Assembly (NCBI GenBank): GCA_964550025.1
Contig: CAZJYI010000099.1
Location: 1-42,726 of the forward strand
DNA length: 42,726 bases
Origin: CAZJYI01 sp964550025
GTDB lineage: Bacteria > Verrucomicrobiota > Kiritimatiellia > UBA8416 > CAYOBW01
Direction of reading: 5' to 3'
Part shown: in pieces, positions 27,790 through 35,736 of the stretch
Numbering within the stretch: position 1 is the first letter of the stretch
How the letters are laid out: each line of letters opens with the position of its first letter
Position numbers and translations under genes: made by a program
The notes under the pieces: model-generated
What the model was told of the DNA's origin: nothing
What the model saw: the letters and a program-made list of their open reading frames with translations, nothing else
The model's database searches: none

Positions 27790-29202
27790 ATGAATGTCAC
27801 CCAAGTTGCCATACGTCCCACCGAGGCCTCCGAGGCGGCCGCACGCCCCGCACTGACACCCGAGCTTCTCGCCGCCAGCGGTGCGCGCTATTCCCGGAAC
27901 AATGCCGGGCTCGAAGCGATCCTCGAACGCATCGACCCCACCGACCTCGACAGGTCGGTCGACTCCATCTTCCGCTTGATCGACTACGGACATCAGTCCA
28001 TCGCCGACATGGCTCCCGTGGCCATGTTCATGGACGATATGTCGTTGTGGTTGGCGTACTACGTCTGGACGCTCTGCCCGACCGCCGGAGGACAGGAATC
28101 CTCCACGCGCTATATCCGCCTTTCCAGGGACCAGCTTCTCTCCCCGGATGTCCTTGGGATACCGACCACCCTACAGGACGAGTGGCTCGCCCGCACGGCG
28201 GCGTGCTTCGAGGCCTATGCGGATGCCGTCACCACCTGGGAAGCGCTTGCCTGCGAACAGCCCGGCCTGACGCGTATCCCGCCGACACTCCTCGCGGACA
28301 CGTCCGAAAAGGCACTCAGGAAGGTCGCCCGCATGCGCCGGAACTATGGATACGACCGCGCGCGCTACTTCCTGCCTGCCGCGGCGCCGACCAACGTCAT
28401 GTTGGTTATGTCCGCGCGCGCCTGGGCTTCTCTGTGTCAGCATCTCTGCTCCCATCTCGTACCGGAGGCCCGCGCCCTAGGTGACGCCATTCGGGCCGAG
28501 CTGGCGCTCTGTGCTCCCAGGCTCATGAAGCACGCTGTTCTCAAGGACAGTATCGCCAACGGTATTGCCTCGGAGTTCCGCGGCCTGTCGGCACGAGCGG
28601 CAACGGGGACACCGCAATGGCTCCAGCCCGGCACCGGGAACACCGTCTGCCCGGCGACGGCCTCATTGGAGGTCACACCGCCGCCTTCGGCTGACGGTTC
28701 CGCATTTGCCATGGATCTTCAGTTCCACGAAAACCGCTATGCGTGGTTTGGCGGCGCGCTCCGACGCACGGCCGTACGCTTTTCCTGGAAGGCCATGGCC
28801 ATGGCCGAGATACGGGATCTCAACCGCCATCGTACCGGCAACAAACACTGCCCCCTCCTGCCCACGGGCTTTTACTCAGCGCTGGATTGTCTGCCGGGCG
28901 AGGCGCGCGGCAGCGACACTCTCTCGGCACTTAACGAGCGGGGAAGGCACATGTCGGCCCGCGCGCACGCTCTTCTGGCATCCGGCGATCCAACCTACGT
29001 CTACTGGACGCTTCTCGGCACGCAGTACCCCTTCGAACACTTGACCACGGCCGACAAGTTCATCTACGAGGCCGAGCTCAGAACGGGAACCGGCGCACAC
29101 TTTCAATACGCGCGGCATCTGCATGATGCGCTTGCGCTGTGGTACGAGCAATACCCTGAGACACGCGGATTGGTGCTCGAAGGCAGCGCTGAACCGGAAT
29201 AG
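27790..29202 (+). CDS. thyX: Double-domain FAD-dependent thymidylate synthase (ThyX-like)
   Basis: A 470-residue protein, about twice the usual 210-260 residues of ThyX. Two ThyX-like halves are visible. The first (about 60-115) has IDYGHQSIADMAPVAMF and QESSTRY, corresponding to the family NExSxRY segment, but lacks RHR. The second (about 320-365) has IRDLNRHRTGNK, the RHR motif, but lacks the ExSxRY. Chlamydial ThyX is also long and two-part, so this is likely the PVC-type long enzyme converting dUMP to dTMP with methylene-tetrahydrofolate, FAD and NADPH. It is followed by a nitroreductase gene. Homology is clear; activity is inferred. Confidence 0.85.
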   Translation: MNVTQVAIRPTEASEAAARPALTPELLAASGARYSRNNAGLEAILERIDPTDLDRSVDSIFRLIDYGHQSIADMAPVAMFMDDMSLWLAYYVWTLCPTAGGQESSTRYIRLSRDQLLSPDVLGIPTTLQDEWLARTAACFEAYADAVTTWEALACEQPGLTRIPPTLLADTSEKALRKVARMRRNYGYDRARYFLPAAAPTNVMLVMSARAWASLCQHLCSHLVPEARALGDAIRAELALCAPRLMKHAVLKDSIANGIASEFRGLSARAATGTPQWLQPGTGNTVCPATASLEVTPPPSADGSAFAMDLQFHENRYAWFGGALRRTAVRFSWKAMAMAEIRDLNRHRTGNKHCPLLPTGFYSALDCLPGEARGSDTLSALNERGRHMSARAHALLASGDPTYVYWTLLGTQYPFEHLTTADKFIYEAELRTGTGAHFQYARHLHDALALWYEQYPETRGLVLEGSAEPE

Positions 29203-29224
29203 GGAACAGCAAAGGGACGCCAGC

Positions 29225-29746
29225 ATGAACGACGAACTCGCCATTCTTTTCGCGCGCCGAAGTGTGCGGCGCTACGCCGACCGGGACGTGTCCGAAGACA
29301 TCGTCCGCGACATCCTCGAGGCCGCCATGGCCGCACCGTCGGCCGTGGCCAAGGATCCGTGGCGCATCATCGTGGTACGGGACAAGGACACGCTGGCCCG
29401 AATCGCCGAGGGGTTGCCGAACGGCAAGATGCTGGCGTCGGCGGGCGTAGGGCTCGTCGTGTGCGGCGACCTCTCCGCCGCCCACGACAACCAACTCTCC
29501 TACATGCTGCAGGATTGCAGTGCCGCCATCGAGAACGCGCTTCTCGCCACCGCCGCCCTTGGGCTGGGCGCGTGTTGGCTGGGGGTGCACCCCCGGGAAG
29601 ACCGGGTCGCGCATCTGCGCACCGTCCTTGGCATCCCCGAGGGTGTCATTCCTGTCTCCGCCATCGCGATAGGCTGGCCCGACGGCCCCACACCCCCGGC
29701 GCGAACCCGTTTCGACGCCGGCAAGGTACACCTCGAGCGCTGGTAG
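29225..29746 (+). CDS. Nitroreductase family protein
   Basis: A 173-residue protein beginning MNDELAILFARRSVRRYADR, with the FMN-binding ARRSVRRY motif, the AAPSAVAKDPWRIIVV segment and GLGACWLGVHP later on. It follows the ThyX-like gene by 22 bp with AAAGGGA before the ATG, so the two probably form an operon. It is a different paralogue from the gene at 14784-15347. The substrate is unknown; a flavin or redox role next to ThyX is an attractive guess only. Confidence 0.9.
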   Translation: MNDELAILFARRSVRRYADRDVSEDIVRDILEAAMAAPSAVAKDPWRIIVVRDKDTLARIAEGLPNGKMLASAGVGLVVCGDLSAAHDNQLSYMLQDCSAAIENALLATAALGLGACWLGVHPREDRVAHLRTVLGIPEGVIPVSAIAIGWPDGPTPPARTRFDAGKVHLERW

Positions 29747-29770
29747 AAACCACTAATCGCGGAAAGCCTC

Positions 29771-30172
29771 ATGACAGACACACCGGATATCGCTGACCAG
29801 GAAACAGCCGCACTGGCCGAGGAGCTTCGCCACTACAGGGCGGAAAAGGAGAAAATTCGCAGAGTGGTGGGACAAGTGGGGGGTGCCCGCTCCGCCAAGA
29901 CCGAGCGTGTCCTGACGATCGTCTTCATCGTCGTCATGGTGACGCTGTTCGTGCTCGACGTGATGCGCCACGTCCTGCACCTTCCTACGCCCTTACCCCC
30001 CTTGTTTTCTCTCGAAATCGGCGTTCTCCTGGTGTCGGTGAAAATCATCTGGATGATCCAGAAGCAGTCCAAGGTCGAGCATTTCCAGTTCTGGATCCTC
30101 AACTCGATCGAGTTCCGTCTGAACAACCTCAGCAAGCAGATCAGCGATCTGAACGAGCGGCTTTCGTCCTGA
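29771..30172 (+). CDS. Small membrane protein with coiled-coil ends
   Basis: A 133-residue protein. A charged N-terminal helix (ETAALAEELRHYRAEKEKIR, about 10-35) is followed by a membrane segment at about 47-66 (VLTIVFIVVMVTLFVLDVM), a second hydrophobic stretch at 78-95, and a C-terminal amphipathic helix (FRLNNLSKQISDLNERLSS). No family is recognised. It follows the nitroreductase by 24 bp in the same direction. It may be a bitopic or two-pass inner-membrane scaffold. Confidence 0.7.
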   Translation: MTDTPDIADQETAALAEELRHYRAEKEKIRRVVGQVGGARSAKTERVLTIVFIVVMVTLFVLDVMRHVLHLPTPLPPLFSLEIGVLLVSVKIIWMIQKQSKVEHFQFWILNSIEFRLNNLSKQISDLNERLSS

Positions 30173-30302
30173 CCCCCGATATCGCGCTTGATCTTTCCGC
30201 GTCGTTTTTGCACGCTTTCCCCCGCAAAACGCTGCTCACGAGCGGTTTCAGCGAGCGGGTGCTCGCGCCGCCCAACCAGAGCGCCGGCAAAAGGAGAACA
30301 CT

Positions 30303-30953
30303 ATGACAAGGCGAATCTGTTGCGGACTCGTGGTCCTGATCGCGCTGGGCGCGGTCCTACCGCTCCAAGCCGCACCGGCAGCCCCCCCGCCGCCGCCCGC
30401 GGTCGAACCGATGCCCGATGGCCTGTATGCCGCCATCTCAACCGCCAAGGGTGAGATTCTTCTGAAACTCGAGTTCGAAAAGGTCCCCCTGACGGTCTGC
30501 AACTTCGTGGGCCTCGCCGAGGGGACGCTCGACACGGACAAGCGCAAGGGCAAGCCGTACTACGACGGCCTCGTCTTCCACCGTGTCATTCCGAACTTCA
30601 TGATCCAGGGCGGCTGCCCCCTTGGCAGGGGCAACGGCGGCCCCGGCTACAAGTTCGCCGACGAGATCGATCCGAGCCTCAAGCACACGGGCCCGGGAAT
30701 CCTCTCGATGGCCAATGCCGGTCCCGGGACAAACGGCAGCCAGTTCTTCATTACTCACAAGGCAACCCCGTGGCTCGACGGCAAGCATGCCGTCTTCGGC
30801 AAGGTCGTGAAAGGCCAGGACGTGGTCAACAAGATCAAAGGCGGGGACACCATGACGAAGGTGACCATCATCCGCGTCGGCGCCAAAGCCAAGGCGTTCA
30901 AGTCCGACCAGGCCGCCTTTGACGGTTACAAGAAGAAGCTCCTGTCGAAGTAG
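30303..30953 (+). CDS. Exported cyclophilin-type peptidyl-prolyl isomerase
   Basis: A 216-residue protein starting ATG 30303 after AAGGAG. A signal peptide is followed by a proline run (APAAPPPPPAVEP). The cyclophilin domain (about 42-195) has the signature FHRVIPNFMIQGGCPLGRG and the later GTNGSQFFITHKATPWLDGKH, with the catalytic Arg in FHRVI and the usual Phe and Trp. It folds exported proteins by cis-trans isomerisation of X-Pro bonds. A strong hairpin follows 46 bp after the stop. Confidence 0.93.
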   Translation: MTRRICCGLVVLIALGAVLPLQAAPAAPPPPPAVEPMPDGLYAAISTAKGEILLKLEFEKVPLTVCNFVGLAEGTLDTDKRKGKPYYDGLVFHRVIPNFMIQGGCPLGRGNGGPGYKFADEIDPSLKHTGPGILSMANAGPGTNGSQFFITHKATPWLDGKHAVFGKVVKGQDVVNKIKGGDTMTKVTIIRVGAKAKAFKSDQAAFDGYKKKLLSK

Positions 30954-30964
30954 ACAGAGGTGAG

Positions 30965-31028
30965 CCCGCTTCCGTCCGCCGCGGCGGAGGGCTACAGTAG
31001 CCCGCGCTTGCCGAGCGCGGGCTTCTTC
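30965..31028. terminator. Hairpin repeat acting as a likely terminator
   Basis: AGCCCGCGCT (30999-31008), loop TGCCG, AGCGCGGGCT (31014-31023), then TCTTC, a strong stem able to end transcription from both sides. It is preceded by CCCGCTTCCGTCCGCCGC (30965-30982), which recurs near 40813. The cyclophilin and the minus-strand phosphatase-like gene converge here. Confidence 0.7.
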
Positions 31029-31065
31029 AATACAACCATGTTTGCGGGCCGGGACCGAATCCCGC

Positions 31066-31674
31066 TTACGGCCGGTAGTCGGCTATGGATTGCAGCAGCG
31101 TCTCGTTCGCCGCGTAGTCACCGCCAAGCTTCTTGAACTCGACAGCGGCTTCTTCGAACGACCAGCCCTGGACGTGCATGCGGTAGAAGACGCCCATCGC
31201 GCCGCCGCGCTGCCTGCCGTCATGGCCATGAACGTAGTAGGGACCGCTGTCGGGTTTCAGCGCGCTGCGCAGTAGACCCAGCGTCTCCGCACTCAGGGGT
31301 TTCTCTCTGTCGAACGGCACGGCGAGGAGCGTGAATCCCTCTGCTTCCGCGAACTCCCGTTCCCGTTCGGACGGGGTTGCACTGACAATCGCCTTGATTC
31401 CCCACGCCCTCAGGTTCTTCGCTGCCGCATCAAACTTTACACCGCCGCCGCGGTAGAGTTTCTTGTCGTACCGGATGATACACCCGAAGAAATCCACCTT
31501 CTCGCCGACGACGTGATAGGTGTCTCCCGGCTTGGGAACGAAACCCTTCGTTCGTTTCTTTGTCTTCTTGGTGGCGCCCGTCTTGCCGTGGGGGAGCCAC
31601 GACACACAGCTCGTGCACGCCAGGCAGGCGAGAACCAGCATCACAACCACAGAGGGAACACAGGATTTGCGCAC
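31066..31674 (-). CDS. Tyrosine/dual-specificity phosphatase-fold lipoprotein with Cys-to-Gly active site
   Basis: The start is GTG 31674 after GGGAGGA (8 bases), which gives a hydrophobic N-terminus with several cysteines (MLVLACLACTSC), probably a lipoprotein signal. The 202-residue protein has the fold markers KLYRGGG (N-terminal), then WGIKAIVSATPSERE, and the P-loop VHGHDGRQRGGAM. In the HCxxGxxR consensus the catalytic cysteine is Gly150 here, encoded by GGC where TGC would give Cys. The general acid loop (PFDREKPLS) and the Arg are kept. It is probably a catalytically dead, binding-only protein. It follows oadB by about 30 bp and may belong to the same transcript. Confidence 0.8.
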   Translation of the reverse strand: MRKSCVPSVVVMLVLACLACTSCVSWLPHGKTGATKKTKKRTKGFVPKPGDTYHVVGEKVDFFGCIIRYDKKLYRGGGVKFDAAAKNLRAWGIKAIVSATPSEREREFAEAEGFTLLAVPFDREKPLSAETLGLLRSALKPDSGPYYVHGHDGRQRGGAMGVFYRMHVQGWSFEEAAVEFKKLGGDYAANETLLQSIADYRP

Positions 31675-31703
31675 GGTGTCTTCCTCCCGGGAATTGCCCG
31701 CGA

Positions 31704-33050
31704 TCAGCCGCACAGCGCGAGAAGAACGCCGGCCGCGACGGCAGAACCGATGACGCCGGCAACGTTGGGACCCATCGCATGCATGAGCAGGAAGTTGTGC
31801 GGGTTCGACTCCAGTCCCACACGGTTCACCACTCGCGCGGCCATCGGCACAGCCGACACGCCGGCGGCGCCGATCAGCGGGTTGATCTTGTCTTTGCAGA
31901 TGATGTTCATCAGTTTCGCCAAGAGAACGCCGGCGGCCGTCCCCAACGCGAAAGCCAGAAGACCCAGACCCAGGATCCCGAGCGTTTCCGCCCGCAGGAA
32001 CTTGTCGGCCGAGAGCTTGGATCCGACCGTCAGTCCCAAGAGGATCGTAACGATGTTGATCAGCTCGTTGGCCGCGGTCTTGGAAAGCCGCTCCACGACA
32101 CCTGACTCCTTGATCAGGTTGCCGAACATCAGCATCCCGATCAGCGGCGTGGCCGTGGGAAGCAGCAGGATGCAGAGCACGAGCGCAACCAGCGGGAAGA
32201 TGATCTTCTCGATCCGGCTCACGTGCCGCAACTGCTTCATTTCGATGCCGCGTTCATGCTCGGTCGTCAACAGCTTCATGATCGGCGGTTGAATAATGGG
32301 CACGAGGGCCATGTAGGAATAGGCCGCCACGGCAATGGCGCCAAGCAGATCCGGTGATAATCGCCCGGCCAGGAAAATGGCGGTCGGCCCGTCGGCTCCG
32401 CCGATAATACCGATCGCGGCGGCGTCTTTCAGCGTGAAGTTGATGGCGTCGAATACGCCCGTCAGCCACAGCGCGCCGAGCAGGCTCGCAAAGATGCCGA
32501 ACTGCGCGGCCGCTCCCAGAAGGGCGGTCTTCGGGTTGGCAATCAGCGGGCCGAAATCGGTCATGGCGCCTACGCCCATGAAGATGAGCAGCGGGAAGAC
32601 CCCGGGGGGCACAATGCCGAAATCGTAGATGTACTTCAGGAATCCGCCGTCCTCGGCGATCCCCGCGATGGGAACGTTGGACAGTATCCCGCCGAAACCG
32701 ATCGGCAGAAGCAGCAACGGCTCAAAGCCCTTTGCGATGGCCAGGTAGATCAGCCCGCAACCGACCAGAATCATGATGATCTGCCCGACGCCCTCGGGCA
32801 AAAGGCCTTTGCCTTCCTTTTCCCCGCCGAGCTTCGCGAATCCCTTGAGGAAACTGTAGGCTCCCGTCGTCTCCAGCAGCTTCGAGGTCGCCTCGCCGGC
32901 CGTCATGTTCTCTGTCGAAGCGGGCCGGGCGGGGGGCGCGTTCGTATTCGCCTGTTGAGCCGCCGCAGCCGACAGGGCTGCCGCGGCCAGCAGTATGGCG
33001 GTCAGACACCACAGAAAGACTTGTCCAGCGGGTTTGCAGATTGTGTTCAC
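31704..33050 (-). CDS. oadB: Sodium-pumping oxaloacetate decarboxylase subunit beta
   Basis: A 448-residue membrane protein, GTG start at 33050 with AAAGGGA 9 bases before. The core matches the family: GFEPLLLLPIGFGGILSNVP, then GADGPTAIFLAGRLSP and NPLIGAAGVSAVPMAAR, the segments that form the sodium and carboxybiotin path. Residues 1-75 are an added N-terminal part with a signal-like helix and an Ala/Pro linker, longer than the usual start of OadB. It lies last in the oadG-oadA-oadB order and decarboxylates carboxybiotin while moving Na+. Confidence 0.93.
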   Translation of the reverse strand: MNTICKPAGQVFLWCLTAILLAAAALSAAAAQQANTNAPPARPASTENMTAGEATSKLLETTGAYSFLKGFAKLGGEKEGKGLLPEGVGQIIMILVGCGLIYLAIAKGFEPLLLLPIGFGGILSNVPIAGIAEDGGFLKYIYDFGIVPPGVFPLLIFMGVGAMTDFGPLIANPKTALLGAAAQFGIFASLLGALWLTGVFDAINFTLKDAAAIGIIGGADGPTAIFLAGRLSPDLLGAIAVAAYSYMALVPIIQPPIMKLLTTEHERGIEMKQLRHVSRIEKIIFPLVALVLCILLLPTATPLIGMLMFGNLIKESGVVERLSKTAANELINIVTILLGLTVGSKLSADKFLRAETLGILGLGLLAFALGTAAGVLLAKLMNIICKDKINPLIGAAGVSAVPMAARVVNRVGLESNPHNFLLMHAMGPNVAGVIGSAVAAGVLLALCG

Positions 33051-33076
33051 CGGTCGTGTCCCTTTCCCGCGTCGTG

Positions 33077-34888
33077 TCAGTTGATGTATGCGAGTACGCG
33101 CCCCGCCGTGACCTGGTCTCCGGGCGATACGGCAACAGAGCTGATGGTACCTTCCACCGGCGCCTTGACCTCGACTTCCATCTTCATGGCCTCGAGCACC
33201 AGCAGGGTGTCTCCGGCGGCGACGTGGTCGCCGACGTTGCAGGTCACACGCACGACCGTGCCCGGCATGGGGGCTTTGACGGACTTGGCGTCTGCCGTAG
33301 CGGCCTCGCTCTTGTCCTGCGGAACGCTTTTGGTCGTCTCCGCGCCCTCGGTGACGTCAATGGCGTAGACCTTGCCGTTGACCGTGGCCTTGCTGTCCTC
33401 GACCGTCACGGCGTAGGACTTGCCGTTGACCGTCACGGTATAGCCGCTTGGCCGGTCGGCAGCCGGGGCCTTGGCCTTCTTTTTGACTTCCTTGCGGATG
33501 CCCAGTTTGGCCTCGCCCTTGAGGAACGCAATGCCCTTTTCCTTGCACGCTGCGGCGATGAAGAGGTTCTCCTCGGTCTCGGCAATCCCGGCGGCCTGGA
33601 GCAGTTTGCGCGCCGGCTCAAGTCCTTTCGTGGGATCCTCGTCGTTGTTCTCGAGCACGGTCCTGGTGGTCGGCTCGATCTCGAGCTGCTCGGAGGCGAT
33701 CTTGACGATTTCCGGATCCGGCTCGATTGGTGTCTTGCCGTAGTAGCCGAGCACCATCTTTCCGTACCCCTCGGCGATCTTCTCCCAGGGCTTGAACATG
33801 ACGTTGTTGAACGCCTGCTGGAAGTAGAATTGGGAGACGGGTGTGACGGAGGTCCCGAATCCACCACGGCGAACGACTTCGCCCATGGCCCGAATGATGG
33901 CCGGGTACTTGTCCATAATGCCGTTGTCGCGCAGCATCTGCGTGTTCGCCGTCAGCGCGCCGCCGGGCATCGGGCTCCACGGGATCATGGGTTCGACCTT
34001 GAGGGCCTCGGGTGGCAGGAAGTAGTCCTTCATGCAGGCCTTGAACACTTCCTCGGCCTTCATGACCTTGTCGATGTCGATACCGAGGTCCCACTCCGAG
34101 CCCCTGAGCGCGTGCCACATGACGGCGATGTCCGGCTGGCACGTCCCGCCTGAAACCGGCGCCATCGAGAGGTCGATGCCGTCGGCGCCCGCTTCCAGCG
34201 CCGCTTTGTAGCCCGCGACGGCGATGCCGGCGGTCTCGTGCGAATGGAAGTGGATGTGGGTGCCTTCGGGCGCCAGCTTGCGCGCCCGTTTGATCGTCTC
34301 GTAGACCTTGGAGGGAACGGCTGTCCCGGAAGCATCCTTGAAGCAGACGGAGTCGTAGGGAATACCGGCTTCCAGGATCTTGCGGAGCGTCATCTCGTAG
34401 AAATCAGGGTCGTGTGCCCCCTCGCATCCCGGGGGCAGCTCCATCATCGTCACGCACACCTGGTGCTTCAGTCCTGCCTCGACAATGCACTTCCCGCTAT
34501 AAATCAGGTTGTTGACGTCGTTCAGCGCATCAAAGTTGCGGATGCTGCTGATGCCGTGCTTCTTGAAGAGCTGCGCGTGCATGCGGATGACTTCACTGGG
34601 CTGCGAATCGAGCCCCACGACGTTCACGCCGCGCGCCAGCGTCTGCAGGTCTGCGTCCGGTCCGGCTGCCCGGCGGAACCCGTCCATCATCTCGAAAGCA
34701 TCCTGGTTACAATAGAAATAAAGCGACTGGAAGCGCGCGCCTCCCCCCGCCTCGAACCAGTTGATCCCGGCATCGCGGGCCGCCTCAACAGCCGGCAAAA
34801 AGTCCTCTGTCAGGACGCGGGCACCGTAGACGGACTGAAAACCGTCACGAAAAGCGGTGCACATGAACTTAACAAGCTTCTTCCCCAC
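33077..34888 (-). CDS. oadA: Oxaloacetate decarboxylase subunit alpha / pyruvate carboxylase subunit B
   Basis: A 603-residue protein, GTG start 34888 with AAAGGA upstream. The carboxyltransferase barrel starts MCTAFRDGFQSVYGAR (metal Asp in RDG) and continues to SGTAVPSKVYETIKRA and HFHSHETAGIA. The central conserved carboxylase domain covers about 300-470. The Ala-rich linker leads to the biotinyl domain, whose acceptor is K569 in EAMKMEV, 35 residues from the end as expected. It transfers the carboxyl of oxaloacetate to biotin; OadB then releases CO2. It lies between oadG and oadB. Confidence 0.95.
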   Translation of the reverse strand: MGKKLVKFMCTAFRDGFQSVYGARVLTEDFLPAVEAARDAGINWFEAGGGARFQSLYFYCNQDAFEMMDGFRRAAGPDADLQTLARGVNVVGLDSQPSEVIRMHAQLFKKHGISSIRNFDALNDVNNLIYSGKCIVEAGLKHQVCVTMMELPPGCEGAHDPDFYEMTLRKILEAGIPYDSVCFKDASGTAVPSKVYETIKRARKLAPEGTHIHFHSHETAGIAVAGYKAALEAGADGIDLSMAPVSGGTCQPDIAVMWHALRGSEWDLGIDIDKVMKAEEVFKACMKDYFLPPEALKVEPMIPWSPMPGGALTANTQMLRDNGIMDKYPAIIRAMGEVVRRGGFGTSVTPVSQFYFQQAFNNVMFKPWEKIAEGYGKMVLGYYGKTPIEPDPEIVKIASEQLEIEPTTRTVLENNDEDPTKGLEPARKLLQAAGIAETEENLFIAAACKEKGIAFLKGEAKLGIRKEVKKKAKAPAADRPSGYTVTVNGKSYAVTVEDSKATVNGKVYAIDVTEGAETTKSVPQDKSEAATADAKSVKAPMPGTVVRVTCNVGDHVAAGDTLLVLEAMKMEVEVKAPVEGTISSVAVSPGDQVTAGRVLAYIN

Positions 34889-34903
34889 CGTAACCGTCCT
34901 TTC

Positions 34904-35128
34904 TTAGCTCCTGAATGCCTCAATGGCGGCCATGACCACCGCGATCTCTTCCGAGTCGTCGGGTGTCAGGCGCTTGAGGTGGCTTTCTTCGTGCTGCTCT
35001 TCCGGAAACAGGTGCGCGTACTTCTTGAAGAACCACGCCGTCCCGTTCATAACCACGACCATGATGGACAAGAACAGTACAACCGTCCCCATCCCGGCCA
35101 ACATCAACGTTACACCTTGCTGGATCAT
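34904..35128 (-). CDS. oadG: Oxaloacetate decarboxylase subunit gamma
   Basis: A small protein with one N-terminal membrane segment (TLMLAGMGTVVLFLSIMVV) and a charged C-terminal part ending EEIAVVMAAIEAFRS, matching OadG, the assembly subunit. The ATG at 35128 (74 residues) is preferred; a GTG at 35149 in the same frame would add seven. It is first in the oad operon, 16 bp before oadA. Confidence 0.85.
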   Translation of the reverse strand: MIQQGVTLMLAGMGTVVLFLSIMVVVMNGTAWFFKKYAHLFPEEQHEESHLKRLTPDDSEEIAVVMAAIEAFRS

Positions 35129-35149
35129 TCTCCGCAATACTCCTGCCAC

Positions 35150-35736
35150 CGTCCAAGCGGAAAGAAGCCCATCACGGGCACATTTCCGCCCACCGGCGCC
35201 GCGTGTGCCGGGAACCCGCAGTAGTCACGGGAAAAAGGAACGGCCGCGAAGCGACCGCCACCGTAACACGGCACACCGTGAAAAGCCGGATTGATACCAG
35301 AAAACCCCCCATGAAAACAAACATTTTCTTCCCGCCGTGCAGGGACCGCCGTGCGGGGACAGACCCTGCACAGGCGGCCAGACGGGGACAGACCCCACAC
35401 AGGCGCACCCGCCGGGTGGGGACCGCCGGGTGGGGACAGGCCCTGCACTGCACAGGCGGCCGGACGGGGACAGACCCCGCACACTGACCCCGCACACTCC
35501 CGCAAATTCGTGGGGACAGGCCCTGCATATCCTCAGGTGAGATCATCGCCGCCGGCCGTGTGTCCGCCGAAGCTGTAGTTTGCCTGCGCTGCGGGGCCTC
35601 GCTGGCAAGTGCGCAACGGCAGACCCACCACGGATTGTGAGCCGCTGGCCTGCCGGCTGTTTTTTTCCCTGGACCCATATATCACCCCGTGATACTCTCT
35701 CGGGGTCTTGGGCTATGCGTACGGGAGAACGATGCG
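35150..35736. repeat. Intergenic repeat cluster and possible operator
   Basis: GGGGACAGACC or GGGGACAGGCC copies begin at about 35355, 35384, 35432, 35466 and 35512, interleaved with CTGCACAGGCGGCC(A/G)GAC units. They match the repeats upstream of mnmE in the opposite orientation. Past them lies the palindrome TATCACCCCGTGATA (35680-35694). No gene of good quality is seen. Confidence 0.75.
35680..35694. promoter_or_regulatory. Palindrome upstream of LamG gene
   Basis: TATCAC-CCC-GTGATA, perfect arms of six, 43 bp before the ATG at 35737. It may be an operator for this gene; no cognate regulator is evident in the window. Confidence 0.3.

Noticed and set aside
33041..34153. 370-codon plus-strand frame opposite oadA
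   Set aside because: Shadow of the oadA coding sequence, which is complete and conserved.
35341..35530. CRISPR-like array
   Set aside because: Repeat units are short, vary in sequence and spacing, and have no unique equal-sized spacers or cas genes; they are dispersed repeats.
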